10,681 bases of DNA from Methylococcaceae bacterium UBA975 (GCA_002292375.1 DBBV01000001.1:1-10681); one strand, 5' to 3'. Positions 1 to 6,981 are shown, numbered from the stretch's first letter. Numbers and translations are program-made. The notes: a model not told the origin generated them from the letters alone.

Positions 1-203
1 AGGATTTCAAAACAACAGCTGCTCAAGATACTAAAAAAACCGCCAACAAAATCAGCAATTTGCTGTTTTCCTACTAAGGGTTCTAATGGCATATTGTGAT
101 AAAGCGCATCATCACTCATTAACGCCAAAATACCTTCTAAATCCAACCTATCCCAGGCAGTGCAAAACTTTCTAACGGTGATTTCATGTGCTTTAGCCGA
201 CAT
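1..203 (-). CDS. Limonene-1,2-epoxide hydrolase-like protein (SnoaL/NTF2-like fold), 3' end outside window
   Basis: This is the N-terminal 67 codons of a gene that runs off the left edge. The peptide starts MSAKAHEITVRKFCTAW and continues with a segment containing DDALYHNMPLEPLVG. A short helix with an F-C-x-A-W pattern, then D-D-x-x-Y-H-N-x-P and a following glycine, fits the limonene-1,2-epoxide hydrolase family (cone-shaped alpha+beta fold). In the Rhodococcus enzyme a Tyr-x-Asn pair (Tyr53, Asn55) helps position the attacking water; Y35 and N37 occupy the same pattern here. The Asp-Arg-Asp catalytic residues would lie in the missing C-terminal part, so activity cannot be judged, and a non-catalytic SnoaL-like role is possible. 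The ATG at 203 is preceded by AGGGGA about 7 nt upstream. It starts 14 bp after the stop of the reductase-like gene, so it is probably the fourth gene of that operon. Confidence 0.75.
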   Translation of the reverse strand, partial: MSAKAHEITVRKFCTAWDRLDLEGILALMSDDALYHNMPLEPLVGKQQIADFVGGFFSILSSCCFEI

Positions 204-217
204 ATCCGTTCCCCTAA

Positions 218-1234
218 TTACCCTCGATTGCTGTCGATCGTTTTAATAACTCGATACGCTCCAAGAAATGTAGGTATCGCCACATTGTTTTTCTTGGCTT
301 GTTCAATGAGCGGCAAGAATAAAGCATCCGCTTCGGTCACCTTACCATTAACCAAATCTTCATGCATAGACGTTCTAATACCTCTCCGTATTGTTTTCAT
401 ACGCTCACCTAACTCTAAACAGACTTGAACCGCTTTCTCAAGTGTAGACTCATCGAGTACTTTGAGAAAAGAAAAAGGTGCATAAAAATCCTGCGGCGCG
501 TAACCCATTGCCTTATAAGTATCAATCAGCTCTTTAGCTATTGTGACATAGTGCTCTGCGCCCTCGCGTACAGAAATACCATCGGCATAATCCAGCTCTG
601 GAATAGCGCTTAAGGTACTCGCCGACCACGCTGATGCACCCGACACTTGGACAACCTTTTCCCACAAAACATGCTGAATGTCTTCAACTGATTGAGCCGT
701 TAAATTCGCCTCAGTAAATGCCTTGGCTAAACGGTCTGCACGATCTGAGCGACCCCCAGTTAGTTCACCAAAAAAAGCCGTTGTCGGCGCCGTCACGTGA
801 TTATTCACTTTTCCTGGCTCCAGCAGGGTACCCCCTTCAATAATTGAGCCCCCAATCACCTTGTCTTTGCCAAAACAATCCACCAGCAAGCTTTCTTTGC
901 CCACACCATTTTGCATCGTTAAAGCGGTTTTAACTTGACCCACTAGCACAGCCGCATCGACTAGCGCCGCGGGAGCATCCTTAGCCTTTGTCAGTAAAAT
1001 ATAATAGTCGATTTCGCCTTCAACCTGATCAGGCATCGTTACCGCATGCAAGTTATCTTTAATAACCATATCGCCTAAACGTCCAACGATTTTTAAACCA
1101 CCGGCATTAATTGCATTGGCATGTGCTGGGCGACTGATGAGCGTTACCTTGTGACCCGACTTAGCCAAGTAACCACCCACCACAGAACCTAATCCGCCAG
1201 CACCATGAATACATATATGTAATTTAGAGCTCAT
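218..1234 (-). CDS. Ketopantoate reductase (PanE/ApbA)-family oxidoreductase
   Basis: A cytosolic NAD(P)H-dependent 2-oxoacid reductase of the 2-dehydropantoate 2-reductase family, 338 aa against roughly 300 for E. coli PanE. The N-terminal Rossmann fold carries HGAGGLGSVVGGYLA (residues 10-24), the dinucleotide loop. LTKAKD (81-86) holds the lysine expected to contact cofactor and substrate, and MQNGVG (107-112) holds the conserved Asn. In the C-terminal helical domain, W191-E-K193 carries the likely catalytic Lys, and the TSMHEDL...TEAD stretch (288-303) supplies the conserved Ser and Glu301. The active site therefore looks intact. It sits between a lyase gene (4 bp gap, so likely translational coupling) and the epoxide-hydrolase-like gene. 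True PanE in pantothenate synthesis is usually near panB/panC or alone. This catabolic setting suggests a paralogue acting on another 2-oxo or 2-hydroxy acid, which is inference. No symbol is assigned for that reason. Confidence 0.85.
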   Translation of the reverse strand: MSSKLHICIHGAGGLGSVVGGYLAKSGHKVTLISRPAHANAINAGGLKIVGRLGDMVIKDNLHAVTMPDQVEGEIDYYILLTKAKDAPAALVDAAVLVGQVKTALTMQNGVGKESLLVDCFGKDKVIGGSIIEGGTLLEPGKVNNHVTAPTTAFFGELTGGRSDRADRLAKAFTEANLTAQSVEDIQHVLWEKVVQVSGASAWSASTLSAIPELDYADGISVREGAEHYVTIAKELIDTYKAMGYAPQDFYAPFSFLKVLDESTLEKAVQVCLELGERMKTIRRGIRTSMHEDLVNGKVTEADALFLPLIEQAKKNNVAIPTFLGAYRVIKTIDSNRG

Positions 1235-1238
1235 AACC

Positions 1239-2201
1239 TTAACTGACTCCCAACTCTTTTAATGTCGTCTTAATCCGTTGCCTTAACTCAGGGGTGCACT
1301 GCTGAACGGGGGGCCGAATTGGCCCAGCTTTTAAACCAATTTCTTCAAACCAAGCCTTCATGCTCGCTAAGGCACTAGCATAGGTGAATGTTTGCACCAC
1401 ATCCCAAATAAACACCTCGTTATAAAACTCACGAATATCATTTAGTTGCGCACTTACTTGGTAGGCTTCCTCCCATTTTCCTGCTGCCGATAAGGCCATA
1501 TAATCCTTAACAATATGGCGTTTTTTTCCGTAAAGAATATACGATAACTCACCAAATACCGTTTGCCCACCTTTTCTTAGGTCGTCACAAAATACCGATT
1601 CAAACGGATCTGCAACGATAAAGTCGGGGCGAATAATGCTTCTTATTTTTAATGTTTCAACGCGATTCATCACGCCTTGTTTGGTACCTACGACTGTTTC
1701 AAGGTCAGCCAAACGTTGCATTAAATCCCAACCTAATACTTTGCCAGATACCGGCGTTCTATATAGTACAACAGCCAGATCTGAGCTATCGGTGATAAAT
1801 TTAAACCAGTTATAGACTTCATCGTCACTTTTTAGCTGGACAACGGGGTTAATGACTTCAACGCCGTCATAACCCAGTTCTTCTAAACGCTCCATCTTTT
1901 CAATCGTTTGATACGCGCTTGGGTCTAATAAAATTGAAAACAGGGGTATTCTGCCATTAACCGCTTCTGCCACCACTTCATGATAGCGATACCACTCTGT
2001 TAACGTCGCATTCCAACACTCTGCTATAAAGCCGCCAACCACCAAGCCGTCAACACCCATCTCGATAAATGCTTCAATATTTTCACGAATTCCGTCTTCA
2101 TCAAAAGTAAAGTCGTCATTCATCGGCGAAATGGGACACATGAATAAGCCTTTAATGTTCTCATTCGCCCACTGTTTTGCTGTCTCTCTTGTATAGTCCA
2201 T
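1239..2201 (-). CDS. Dihydrodipicolinate synthase/N-acetylneuraminate lyase superfamily protein (probable aldolase or hydratase-aldolase)
   Basis: A 320-aa class I (Schiff-base) TIM-barrel lyase of the DapA/NanA superfamily; DapA itself is about 290 aa. The Schiff-base lysine is most likely K174 in VVGTKQGV and its partner tyrosine Y147 in VVLYRTP; the 27-residue spacing is close to the Y133/K161 pair of E. coli DapA. The substrate-carboxylate loop, GTTGE in DapA, reads G-F-I-A-E here (57-61) with a two-residue insertion after it, so the two threonines of DapA are missing and lysine biosynthesis is unlikely. The C-terminal segment with GLKAGPIRPP (289-298) resembles hydratase-aldolases such as NahE, which split off pyruvate and an aldehyde. 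The ATG at 2201 follows a good GAGGAG ribosome site at about 7 nt. It is the second gene of the operon, 27 bp after the dehydrogenase. Substrate unknown. Confidence 0.85.
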   Translation of the reverse strand: MDYTRETAKQWANENIKGLFMCPISPMNDDFTFDEDGIRENIEAFIEMGVDGLVVGGFIAECWNATLTEWYRYHEVVAEAVNGRIPLFSILLDPSAYQTIEKMERLEELGYDGVEVINPVVQLKSDDEVYNWFKFITDSSDLAVVLYRTPVSGKVLGWDLMQRLADLETVVGTKQGVMNRVETLKIRSIIRPDFIVADPFESVFCDDLRKGGQTVFGELSYILYGKKRHIVKDYMALSAAGKWEEAYQVSAQLNDIREFYNEVFIWDVVQTFTYASALASMKAWFEEIGLKAGPIRPPVQQCTPELRQRIKTTLKELGVS

Positions 2202-2228
2202 TCGTTTCTCCTCGTTTAATTACTTTAT

Positions 2229-3287
2229 TTATAATGCATCCACAATAGCATTTGCTAATGATTCTGTTGTTGCCTGTCCAGCCATATCCGGTGTAAGAGC
2301 ACGCTTATCCTGAAGAACCGCCTCAATAGCATTAACAATTCTATTAGCCGCCTCATGCTCACCTAGATGCTCCAACATCATCGCGCCAGACCAGATTTGG
2401 CCAATCGGGTTTGCAATCCCTTTACCTGCGATATCGGGCGCTGAACCATGCACTGGCTCAAACATAGAGGGGTATTTGCCTTCTGGGTTAATATTGGCTG
2501 AAGGTGCTATGCCGATTGTTCCCGCTATAGCCGGACCTAAATCCGATAAGATATCACCAAATAAATTGCTACCCACCACCACGTCAAACCAATCAGGGTG
2601 TAAAACAAAATTGGCCGCTAAAATATCTACATGGTATTGGTCTGCACGTATAGCTGGGTAGTGTTTTGATAACTCGGCAAATCGCTCATCCCAGAAGGGC
2701 ATGGTATGCAATATACCGTTAGATTTTGTAGCGGAGGTTAAATGTTTTTTATCCCGTGTCATCGCTAAGTCAAAGGCATACTTCATTACCCGGTCAACAC
2801 CACGGCGAGTAAAAATATCCGTCTTGATCACCGTTTCATCATCAGTTCCTTCACGGTGCCGCCCACCGATTGATGAATACTCACCCTCACTATTTTCTCG
2901 AACCACATAAAAATCAATATCTTCTGTAGTTCTACCCGCTAAGGGTGAGGTCACCCCTTTAAGAAGCCGAATGGGCCGTAAATTAATGTATTGATCAAAG
3001 TTACGACGAATAGGAATTAACAAGCCCCAAAGTGAAATATGGTCTGCAACCCCTGGAAAACCAACTGCGCCCAAATAGATGGCGTCTGAGTCACTCAACT
3101 GATCGATACCGTCGTCCGGCATCATCTTACCGCTGGCATGGTAAGTCTCACAACTCCAAGGGTAATCGATGAAGTTCACTTTAAAATCATGCTGGTCAGC
3201 GACTCTTTGCAATACACGAACACCGGCTGGCATTACTTCCTTACCAATGCCATCGCCTGCAATAGTTGCTACCTTGTACTGTTTCAA
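2229..3287 (-). CDS. Tartrate/D-malate dehydrogenase-type member of the isocitrate/isopropylmalate dehydrogenase family
   Basis: A 352-aa NAD-dependent beta-decarboxylating 2-hydroxyacid dehydrogenase, the usual length for TtuC/DmlA. GDGIGKEV (11-18) opens the fold. The ADHISLWG...IRRNFDQYINLRP stretch (81-105) is typical of the tartrate/D-malate subgroup rather than LeuB, and supplies the substrate arginines R94 and R104, with R130 in VVRENSEGEY. Catalytic Y137 and K188 are present, as are the metal-binding aspartates D221, D245 and D249. HGSAPDIAGKGIANP (280-294) is the NAD-type adenine pocket. All key residues are in place, so an active enzyme is expected. The start is TTG: there is no in-frame ATG before residue 19, which would remove the GDGIG motif, and an in-frame stop lies just upstream. 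It is the first gene of the operon, divergent from gabD. The exact substrate (tartrate, D-malate or a substituted malate) is not resolved. Confidence 0.88.
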   Translation of the reverse strand: MKQYKVATIAGDGIGKEVMPAGVRVLQRVADQHDFKVNFIDYPWSCETYHASGKMMPDDGIDQLSDSDAIYLGAVGFPGVADHISLWGLLIPIRRNFDQYINLRPIRLLKGVTSPLAGRTTEDIDFYVVRENSEGEYSSIGGRHREGTDDETVIKTDIFTRRGVDRVMKYAFDLAMTRDKKHLTSATKSNGILHTMPFWDERFAELSKHYPAIRADQYHVDILAANFVLHPDWFDVVVGSNLFGDILSDLGPAIAGTIGIAPSANINPEGKYPSMFEPVHGSAPDIAGKGIANPIGQIWSGAMMLEHLGEHEAANRIVNAIEAVLQDKRALTPDMAGQATTESLANAIVDAL

Positions 3288-3291
3288 TTGC

Positions 3292-3298
3292 CCACCTT
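3292..3298 (-). promoter_or_regulatory. Ribosome binding site that fixes a TTG start
   Basis: On the minus strand, AAGGTGG lies 4 nt before the TTG at 3287-3285, inside the run AAAAGGTGGGCAA. Pairing through AGGTG of the anti-SD complement gives a more usual effective spacing. With the in-frame upstream stop and the lack of any nearby ATG, this selects the TTG as start of the tartrate-dehydrogenase-type gene. Confidence 0.6.
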
Positions 3299-3307
3299 TT
3301 ATTTATT

Positions 3308-3335
3308 TTTAAATATGCGCTCAATGGTTTATATT
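3308..3335 (+). promoter_or_regulatory. Possible sigma70-like promoter for gabD, overlapping the divergent promoter
   Basis: TTTAAA (3308-3313, four of six -35 bases) and TATATT (3330-3335, five of six -10 bases) are 16 bp apart, which would start transcription near 3342 and give a leader of about 30 nt. The -10 overlaps the -10 of the opposing operon, so the two units would compete or be co-controlled. The AT-rich background makes chance matches easy. gabD has no clear Shine-Dalgarno sequence before its ATG. Confidence 0.28.
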
Positions 3336-3357
3336 ATTATCTTCTTATGTTTGGCAA
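3328..3357 (-). promoter_or_regulatory. Sigma70-like promoter for the minus-strand catabolic operon
   Basis: On the minus strand, TTGCCA (3357-3352) matches five of six -35 bases and TATAAA (3333-3328) matches five of six -10 bases, with an 18-bp spacer. Transcription would start near 3321, leaving a leader of about 33 nt that contains the ribosome site. This is the best promoter match I found in the intergenic regions, but it rests on sequence alone. Confidence 0.45.
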
Positions 3358-3371
3358 TGCAATAAAAAATT

Positions 3372-4823
3372 ATGAATCTTAGCAATCAAAGTCTTTTCAG
3401 ACAGCAAGCCTTTATCAATGGCAAATGGGTCTCTAGTGCCGACGATAAACAGCTACCCGTCTATAACCCCTCCACTAATGAACTACTTGGCCACGTTCCG
3501 ATGCTGACTGCTGAGCAAGTTGATAACGCTATTTCCTGTGCCAATTCTGCCTGGGTAAGTTGGCGCGAAAAAGCCGCTAAAGAACGATCTGCTATATTAC
3601 GCAGCTGGTTTGAGTTAATTATTGAGAATCAAGAAGACCTGGCGACCATCATGACTCTTGAGCAAGGCAAACCCCTTAATGAAGCGCGTGGTGAAATACT
3701 TTACGGCGCGAGCTTTGTCGAATGGTTTGCGGAAGAAGCGAAACGCATATACGGTGATACTATTCCAGCGCCCAGCCAAGATAAACGTATTATTGTTATC
3801 AAACAGGCTATTGGTGTAGTGGCCGCTATTACTCCTTGGAATTTTCCGAATGCGATGATCACTCGAAAATGCGCCCCTGCTCTTGCTGCTGGCTGCCCCG
3901 TTATCATCAAACCCGCTTCCGAAACACCTTTCTCCGCACTCGCCTTGGCTGAACTCGGTCAGCAAGCCGGAATCCCTGACGGTATTCTCAATGTAGTCAC
4001 TGGTAAAGCTACTGTAATTGGCGACAAGCTAACGGCTAGTCCCATCGTTCGAAAGCTTTCATTCACCGGTTCAACGGAGGTTGGTAAAACACTCATGCGC
4101 CAGTGTGCAAACACGATTAAAAAACTCAGTTTAGAGTTAGGTGGTAACGCCCCCTTTATCGTTTTTGATGATGCTGACCTTGATGCCGCTGTGGAGGGCG
4201 TTATGGCCAGCAAGTTTAGAAATACGGGGCAAACCTGTGTCTGTGCAAATCGTATTTTTGTACAGGAGACCGTACACGATGCTTTTGCAAAAAAGTTAGC
4301 GGCAAAAGTCCAACAGCTAGTCGTTTCAGATGGTATGAACGCTCAAGCCGAACAAGGTCCATTAATTAATTCGGCGGCTGTTAGCAAGGTCCAAGAACAT
4401 ATTACTGATGCGGTCAATTTGGGTGCCGCCGTAGTCACTGGCGGTCAAAAACATAAGTTGGGCGGTCTATTTTTTCAACCGACAATTTTAACCAACGTGA
4501 CCCCCAAGATGCTAATAACCCATGAGGAAACATTCGGCCCCGTGGCCCCATTGTATAAATTTAACACCGTTGAAGAGGTCATAGACCTTGCGAACGATAC
4601 ACCGTTTGGTTTAGCCGCCTATTTCTATTCACAAAACATCAAACGTATCTGGCACGTAGCTGAAGCGCTTGAAGTGGGCATCGTGGGAATTAATGCAGGC
4701 ATCGTCTCATCAGAAGTTGCCCCCTTTGGTGGTATTAAAGAATCGGGTGTTGGCCGTGAAGGATCAAAATATGGCATTGATGATTTCGTTGAAATTAAAT
4801 ATTTATGCTTTGGTAGTCTGTAA
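3372..4823 (+). CDS. gabD: NADP-dependent succinate-semialdehyde dehydrogenase
   Basis: Oxidises succinate semialdehyde to succinate, feeding the TCA cycle; cytosolic. The 483-aa protein tracks E. coli GabD (482 aa) from end to end, including LFRQQAFINGKW at the N-terminus and GREGSKYGIDDF near the C-terminus. ALDH landmarks are TPWNFP with N157, IKPASETP with K180, FTGSTEVG (231-238), LELGGNAPF with general-base E255, and GQTCVCANR with nucleophile C289. The second cysteine, C291, is the redox-switch partner known from GabD-type enzymes, so inhibition by disulfide formation is plausible. It is transcribed away from the minus-strand operon across an 84-bp gap. No gabT, gabP or gabC is present in the window. 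The link to a lyase operon suggests its semialdehyde may come from retro-aldol cleavage rather than GABA; that is inference. Related glutarate- or 2-oxoglutarate-semialdehyde dehydrogenases cannot be fully excluded. Confidence 0.92.
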   Translation: MNLSNQSLFRQQAFINGKWVSSADDKQLPVYNPSTNELLGHVPMLTAEQVDNAISCANSAWVSWREKAAKERSAILRSWFELIIENQEDLATIMTLEQGKPLNEARGEILYGASFVEWFAEEAKRIYGDTIPAPSQDKRIIVIKQAIGVVAAITPWNFPNAMITRKCAPALAAGCPVIIKPASETPFSALALAELGQQAGIPDGILNVVTGKATVIGDKLTASPIVRKLSFTGSTEVGKTLMRQCANTIKKLSLELGGNAPFIVFDDADLDAAVEGVMASKFRNTGQTCVCANRIFVQETVHDAFAKKLAAKVQQLVVSDGMNAQAEQGPLINSAAVSKVQEHITDAVNLGAAVVTGGQKHKLGGLFFQPTILTNVTPKMLITHEETFGPVAPLYKFNTVEEVIDLANDTPFGLAAYFYSQNIKRIWHVAEALEVGIVGINAGIVSSEVAPFGGIKESGVGREGSKYGIDDFVEIKYLCFGSL

Positions 4824-4961
4824 GCTAATGACTGCACATAAACTCTATGGTTTACAGGTCAATCCAATCAATCTTCGCGCCAAACTGACAGCTTTTCAGT
4901 GAACGGAGACTTTTTTATACATTGAGGCACCCATCCTACGCAGTCACGTCTGACAACCTTA

Positions 4962-5019
4962 TGGTCAACACATTGACCACCGCTGTTGACGACAGCGGAA
5001 CGTGCTAGGGGCTCACGTT
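4962..5019. repeat. Three abutting perfect inverted repeats in a convergent intergenic region
   Basis: Three perfect stem-loops lie end to end without a spare base: TGGTCAA-CACA-TTGACCA (4962-4979), CCGCTGT-TGACG-ACAGCGG (4980-4998) and AACGTG-N9-CACGTT (4999-5019). The last overlaps the stop codon of hyuA. The 195-bp gap between gabD and hyuA is otherwise featureless: it has a T6 run at 4911-4916 with only a weak 5-bp stem before it (4884-4900). No stem is directly followed by a U tract on either strand, so this is not a standard intrinsic terminator. A weak alternative for plus-strand transcripts pairs AGGGG (5007-5011) with CTCCT (5023-5027) followed by T4. The structure may protect mRNA 3' ends or stop convergent transcription; this is inference. 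Confidence 0.6.
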
Positions 5020-6965
5020 TAACTCCTTTTTGTTAGTATTAAATTACCGTAGTCATCCACTGTGCATCGCCAATCTGCGGCAAGGTAGGTGGTAGCCACT
5101 TGCTCAACGATCAACGCCTCCCCTTCGATAACATCATTGGCCAGTAAATGCTGGCGTTGGTAAACACGCAGTGTATTTTGTACCTGGAAGCTTAGCGGCA
5201 ACCCAGCGTTGCGTTTGGCTAGCTTAGTTAGCGCAGGTTGTTCCACCTGCGCCGACAAGGTCAGTCTTAACGTGACTAATTCTATCGGCAAGGCCAATGC
5301 GTGCCCATAACGTTGTTTATGTTGTTGGTGGAACAAGGCCATCACTGATGGTTTATCATCCCACGGTATAGATAAACTGTATGATTGGCCCAAATACCTT
5401 AAATCGACCCCATAGTTAAGCTTAATTTTTTCTACTACCACCCCTTCTGCCAACAGCTCGTTAACCCCCTGTTGACGCAAGCTATCGAAGCCGCTTTCGA
5501 TCTGCTCGTCGGGCACCTGCTGCAACTCGCCCAGTAAGCTATGCGATAAGGCCCGCGACCTTGGCGCTGTTAACATGCCGAAGGCGGACAAAACCCCCGA
5601 GTTGACCGGCACAATGGCCGTTTGCATAGTTAAAGCATCGGCCAAGGCACAGACGTGTAAGCCGCCCGCACCACCGAAGGTCATCAAGGCGTAAGGTCGT
5701 GGGTCGATACCGCGTTGGATTGAAATGACCCGTAAGGCGCGCGCCATGTGTTCATTGGCTAAGTCAATCACGCCTTCGGACGCTTGCTGAGATGTACAGT
5801 CTAATTGTGCGGCTAACTCAACAAGGGCTTTATTAGCAGCGGCCTCATCTAGAACCATACCACCAGCCAAAAAGTGTTCTGTACTAATACGCCCCAAATA
5901 CAAGTTGGCATCGCTAACCGTTACCTGAGTACCCCCCCTACCGTAACACGCAGGTCCAGGCAAAGCCCCGGCTGATTCTGGCCCAACACACAACATGCCT
6001 GCTGCATCAACACGGGCAATAGAGCCACCACCCGCCCCAATGGTATGCATATCCACCATTGGCACTGCAACCGGATAACCCGCCACTTTGCCTTCATTGG
6101 TGAGTGAAATAGCGCCATCTAATAAGGCCACATCAGTCGACGTACCGCCCATATCCAATGTTAACAAACGATCAAAGCCAGCTGTTTTACCGATATGTAA
6201 AGCAGCCACCAAGCCCCCCGCGGGACCCGAGAGCAACATACGAACGGCTTGTTCACCCGCCTGTTCAGCGGCAATGGTGCCACCTGAGCTTTGCATTACT
6301 GATACCGATGATGAGCTAAGCGAGTGGGTTAATCTGCCTAAATAACCACTCACTAACGGTCCCACATAGGCGTTAAGCCAAGTCGCCATGCCCCGTTCAT
6401 ATTCCTTATATTCGGGCAGCACCTTGGATGAGCGCGAGACGAAAACCCCCGCTGGCATGGCCGCCTCGATACGCTTTTCTGCCTCATCATTTAAAAACGA
6501 AAACAATAAATTAATGGCCACCGATTGAGGCGCCAACTTTTCTACCTGTGCGTGTAAGGCTGTCAACTGTTCATCTGTTAGCGGTGACAGCAGCTCGCCT
6601 TTCGCAGAGACACGTCCAGCTGTTTGTAGGCATAACGCCGGAGGTACCGGCGGGCTTTCGACTGCGGGATTAAGGTGATACAGCTCTTTTCTCGCTTGCC
6701 GGCCAATCGTTAACATATCAGCCATACCCTCATTGGTAATAAAACAGCAACGGACCCCTTTCTTTTCTAACACCGCATTGGTTGCCACGGTTGAACCGTG
6801 AACGATCAGTAAGGTGTTTGTGTCGACACCCATGTCCTGTATGCCTTGTAAGATTGCCTGTTCTGGCGCGGCTGGCGTTGATGGTACTTTATGGATCCGC
6901 GTACCCCTTTCGTCCACATACACAAAATCGGTGAACGTGCCACCTGTGTCTACACCTAATAACAT
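5019..6965 (-). CDS. hyuA: HyuA-type hydantoinase/5-oxoprolinase-family subunit
   Basis: A 648-aa ATP-dependent hydantoinase A (N-methylhydantoinase/oxoprolinase) family protein with an actin-like ATPase fold. The N-terminal domain opens MLLGVDTGGTFTDFVYVDE, with phosphate loop DTGGTFTD (6-13) and VHGSTVATNA (55-64). The central domain has MQSSGGT (224-230), SGPAGG (246-251), DMGGTSTDV (271-279), GAGGGSIA (310-317) and GPACYGRGG (337-345). A C-terminal domain follows; total length is slightly below the usual 680-700. Family members act with a HyuB subunit on cyclic amides (hydantoins, 5-oxoproline) or as acetone/acetophenone carboxylase subunits. No hyuB is adjacent: the downstream neighbour is convergent gabD and the upstream one a divergent ABC operon. 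It is therefore a single-gene unit here, and its substrate cannot be stated. The strong ribosome site argues against decay. Confidence 0.88.
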   Translation of the reverse strand: MLLGVDTGGTFTDFVYVDERGTRIHKVPSTPAAPEQAILQGIQDMGVDTNTLLIVHGSTVATNAVLEKKGVRCCFITNEGMADMLTIGRQARKELYHLNPAVESPPVPPALCLQTAGRVSAKGELLSPLTDEQLTALHAQVEKLAPQSVAINLLFSFLNDEAEKRIEAAMPAGVFVSRSSKVLPEYKEYERGMATWLNAYVGPLVSGYLGRLTHSLSSSSVSVMQSSGGTIAAEQAGEQAVRMLLSGPAGGLVAALHIGKTAGFDRLLTLDMGGTSTDVALLDGAISLTNEGKVAGYPVAVPMVDMHTIGAGGGSIARVDAAGMLCVGPESAGALPGPACYGRGGTQVTVSDANLYLGRISTEHFLAGGMVLDEAAANKALVELAAQLDCTSQQASEGVIDLANEHMARALRVISIQRGIDPRPYALMTFGGAGGLHVCALADALTMQTAIVPVNSGVLSAFGMLTAPRSRALSHSLLGELQQVPDEQIESGFDSLRQQGVNELLAEGVVVEKIKLNYGVDLRYLGQSYSLSIPWDDKPSVMALFHQQHKQRYGHALALPIELVTLRLTLSAQVEQPALTKLAKRNAGLPLSFQVQNTLRVYQRQHLLANDVIEGEALIVEQVATTYLAADWRCTVDDYGNLILTKRS

Positions 6966-6974
6966 GCGATTAAC

Positions 6975-6981
6975 CCTCCTT
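6975..6981 (-). promoter_or_regulatory. Strong Shine-Dalgarno of hyuA
   Basis: On the minus strand AAGGAGG (in AAAAGGAGGG) sits 9 nt before the ATG at 6965. It supports that ATG as the start and indicates good translation. It contrasts with the divergent ABC operon, whose starts lack such motifs. Confidence 0.75.

Noticed and set aside
186..428. 80-codon plus-strand open frame at the left end.
   Set aside because: It lies antisense to the reductase-like gene and the junction with the epoxide-hydrolase-like gene, both of which have clear family motifs.
4828..4902. A 24-codon ORF starting 4 nt after the gabD stop (peptide starts MTAHKLYGLQV), faintly like the N-terminus of a glutathione-S-transferase-type protein.
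   Set aside because: It has no Shine-Dalgarno, is very short, and no convincing continuation in any frame follows, so a gene or remnant cannot be supported.
4950..5040. Possible integron attC site, because TTTAAC and GTTAG occur near paired stems.
   Set aside because: The outer R'' and R' core sites do not pair with each other, the stems are separate perfect hairpins instead of one long imperfect palindrome, and no integrase or cassette array is present.
5932..5938. C7 run in hyuA, with a similar C7 at 10395-10401 in the DUF4340 gene, as possible phase-variation tracts.
   Set aside because: Both are in frame and encode expected residues (Arg-Gly-Gly in a conserved HyuA motif, Pro-Pro in DUF4340). 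Runs of seven are modest and no frameshift is seen.
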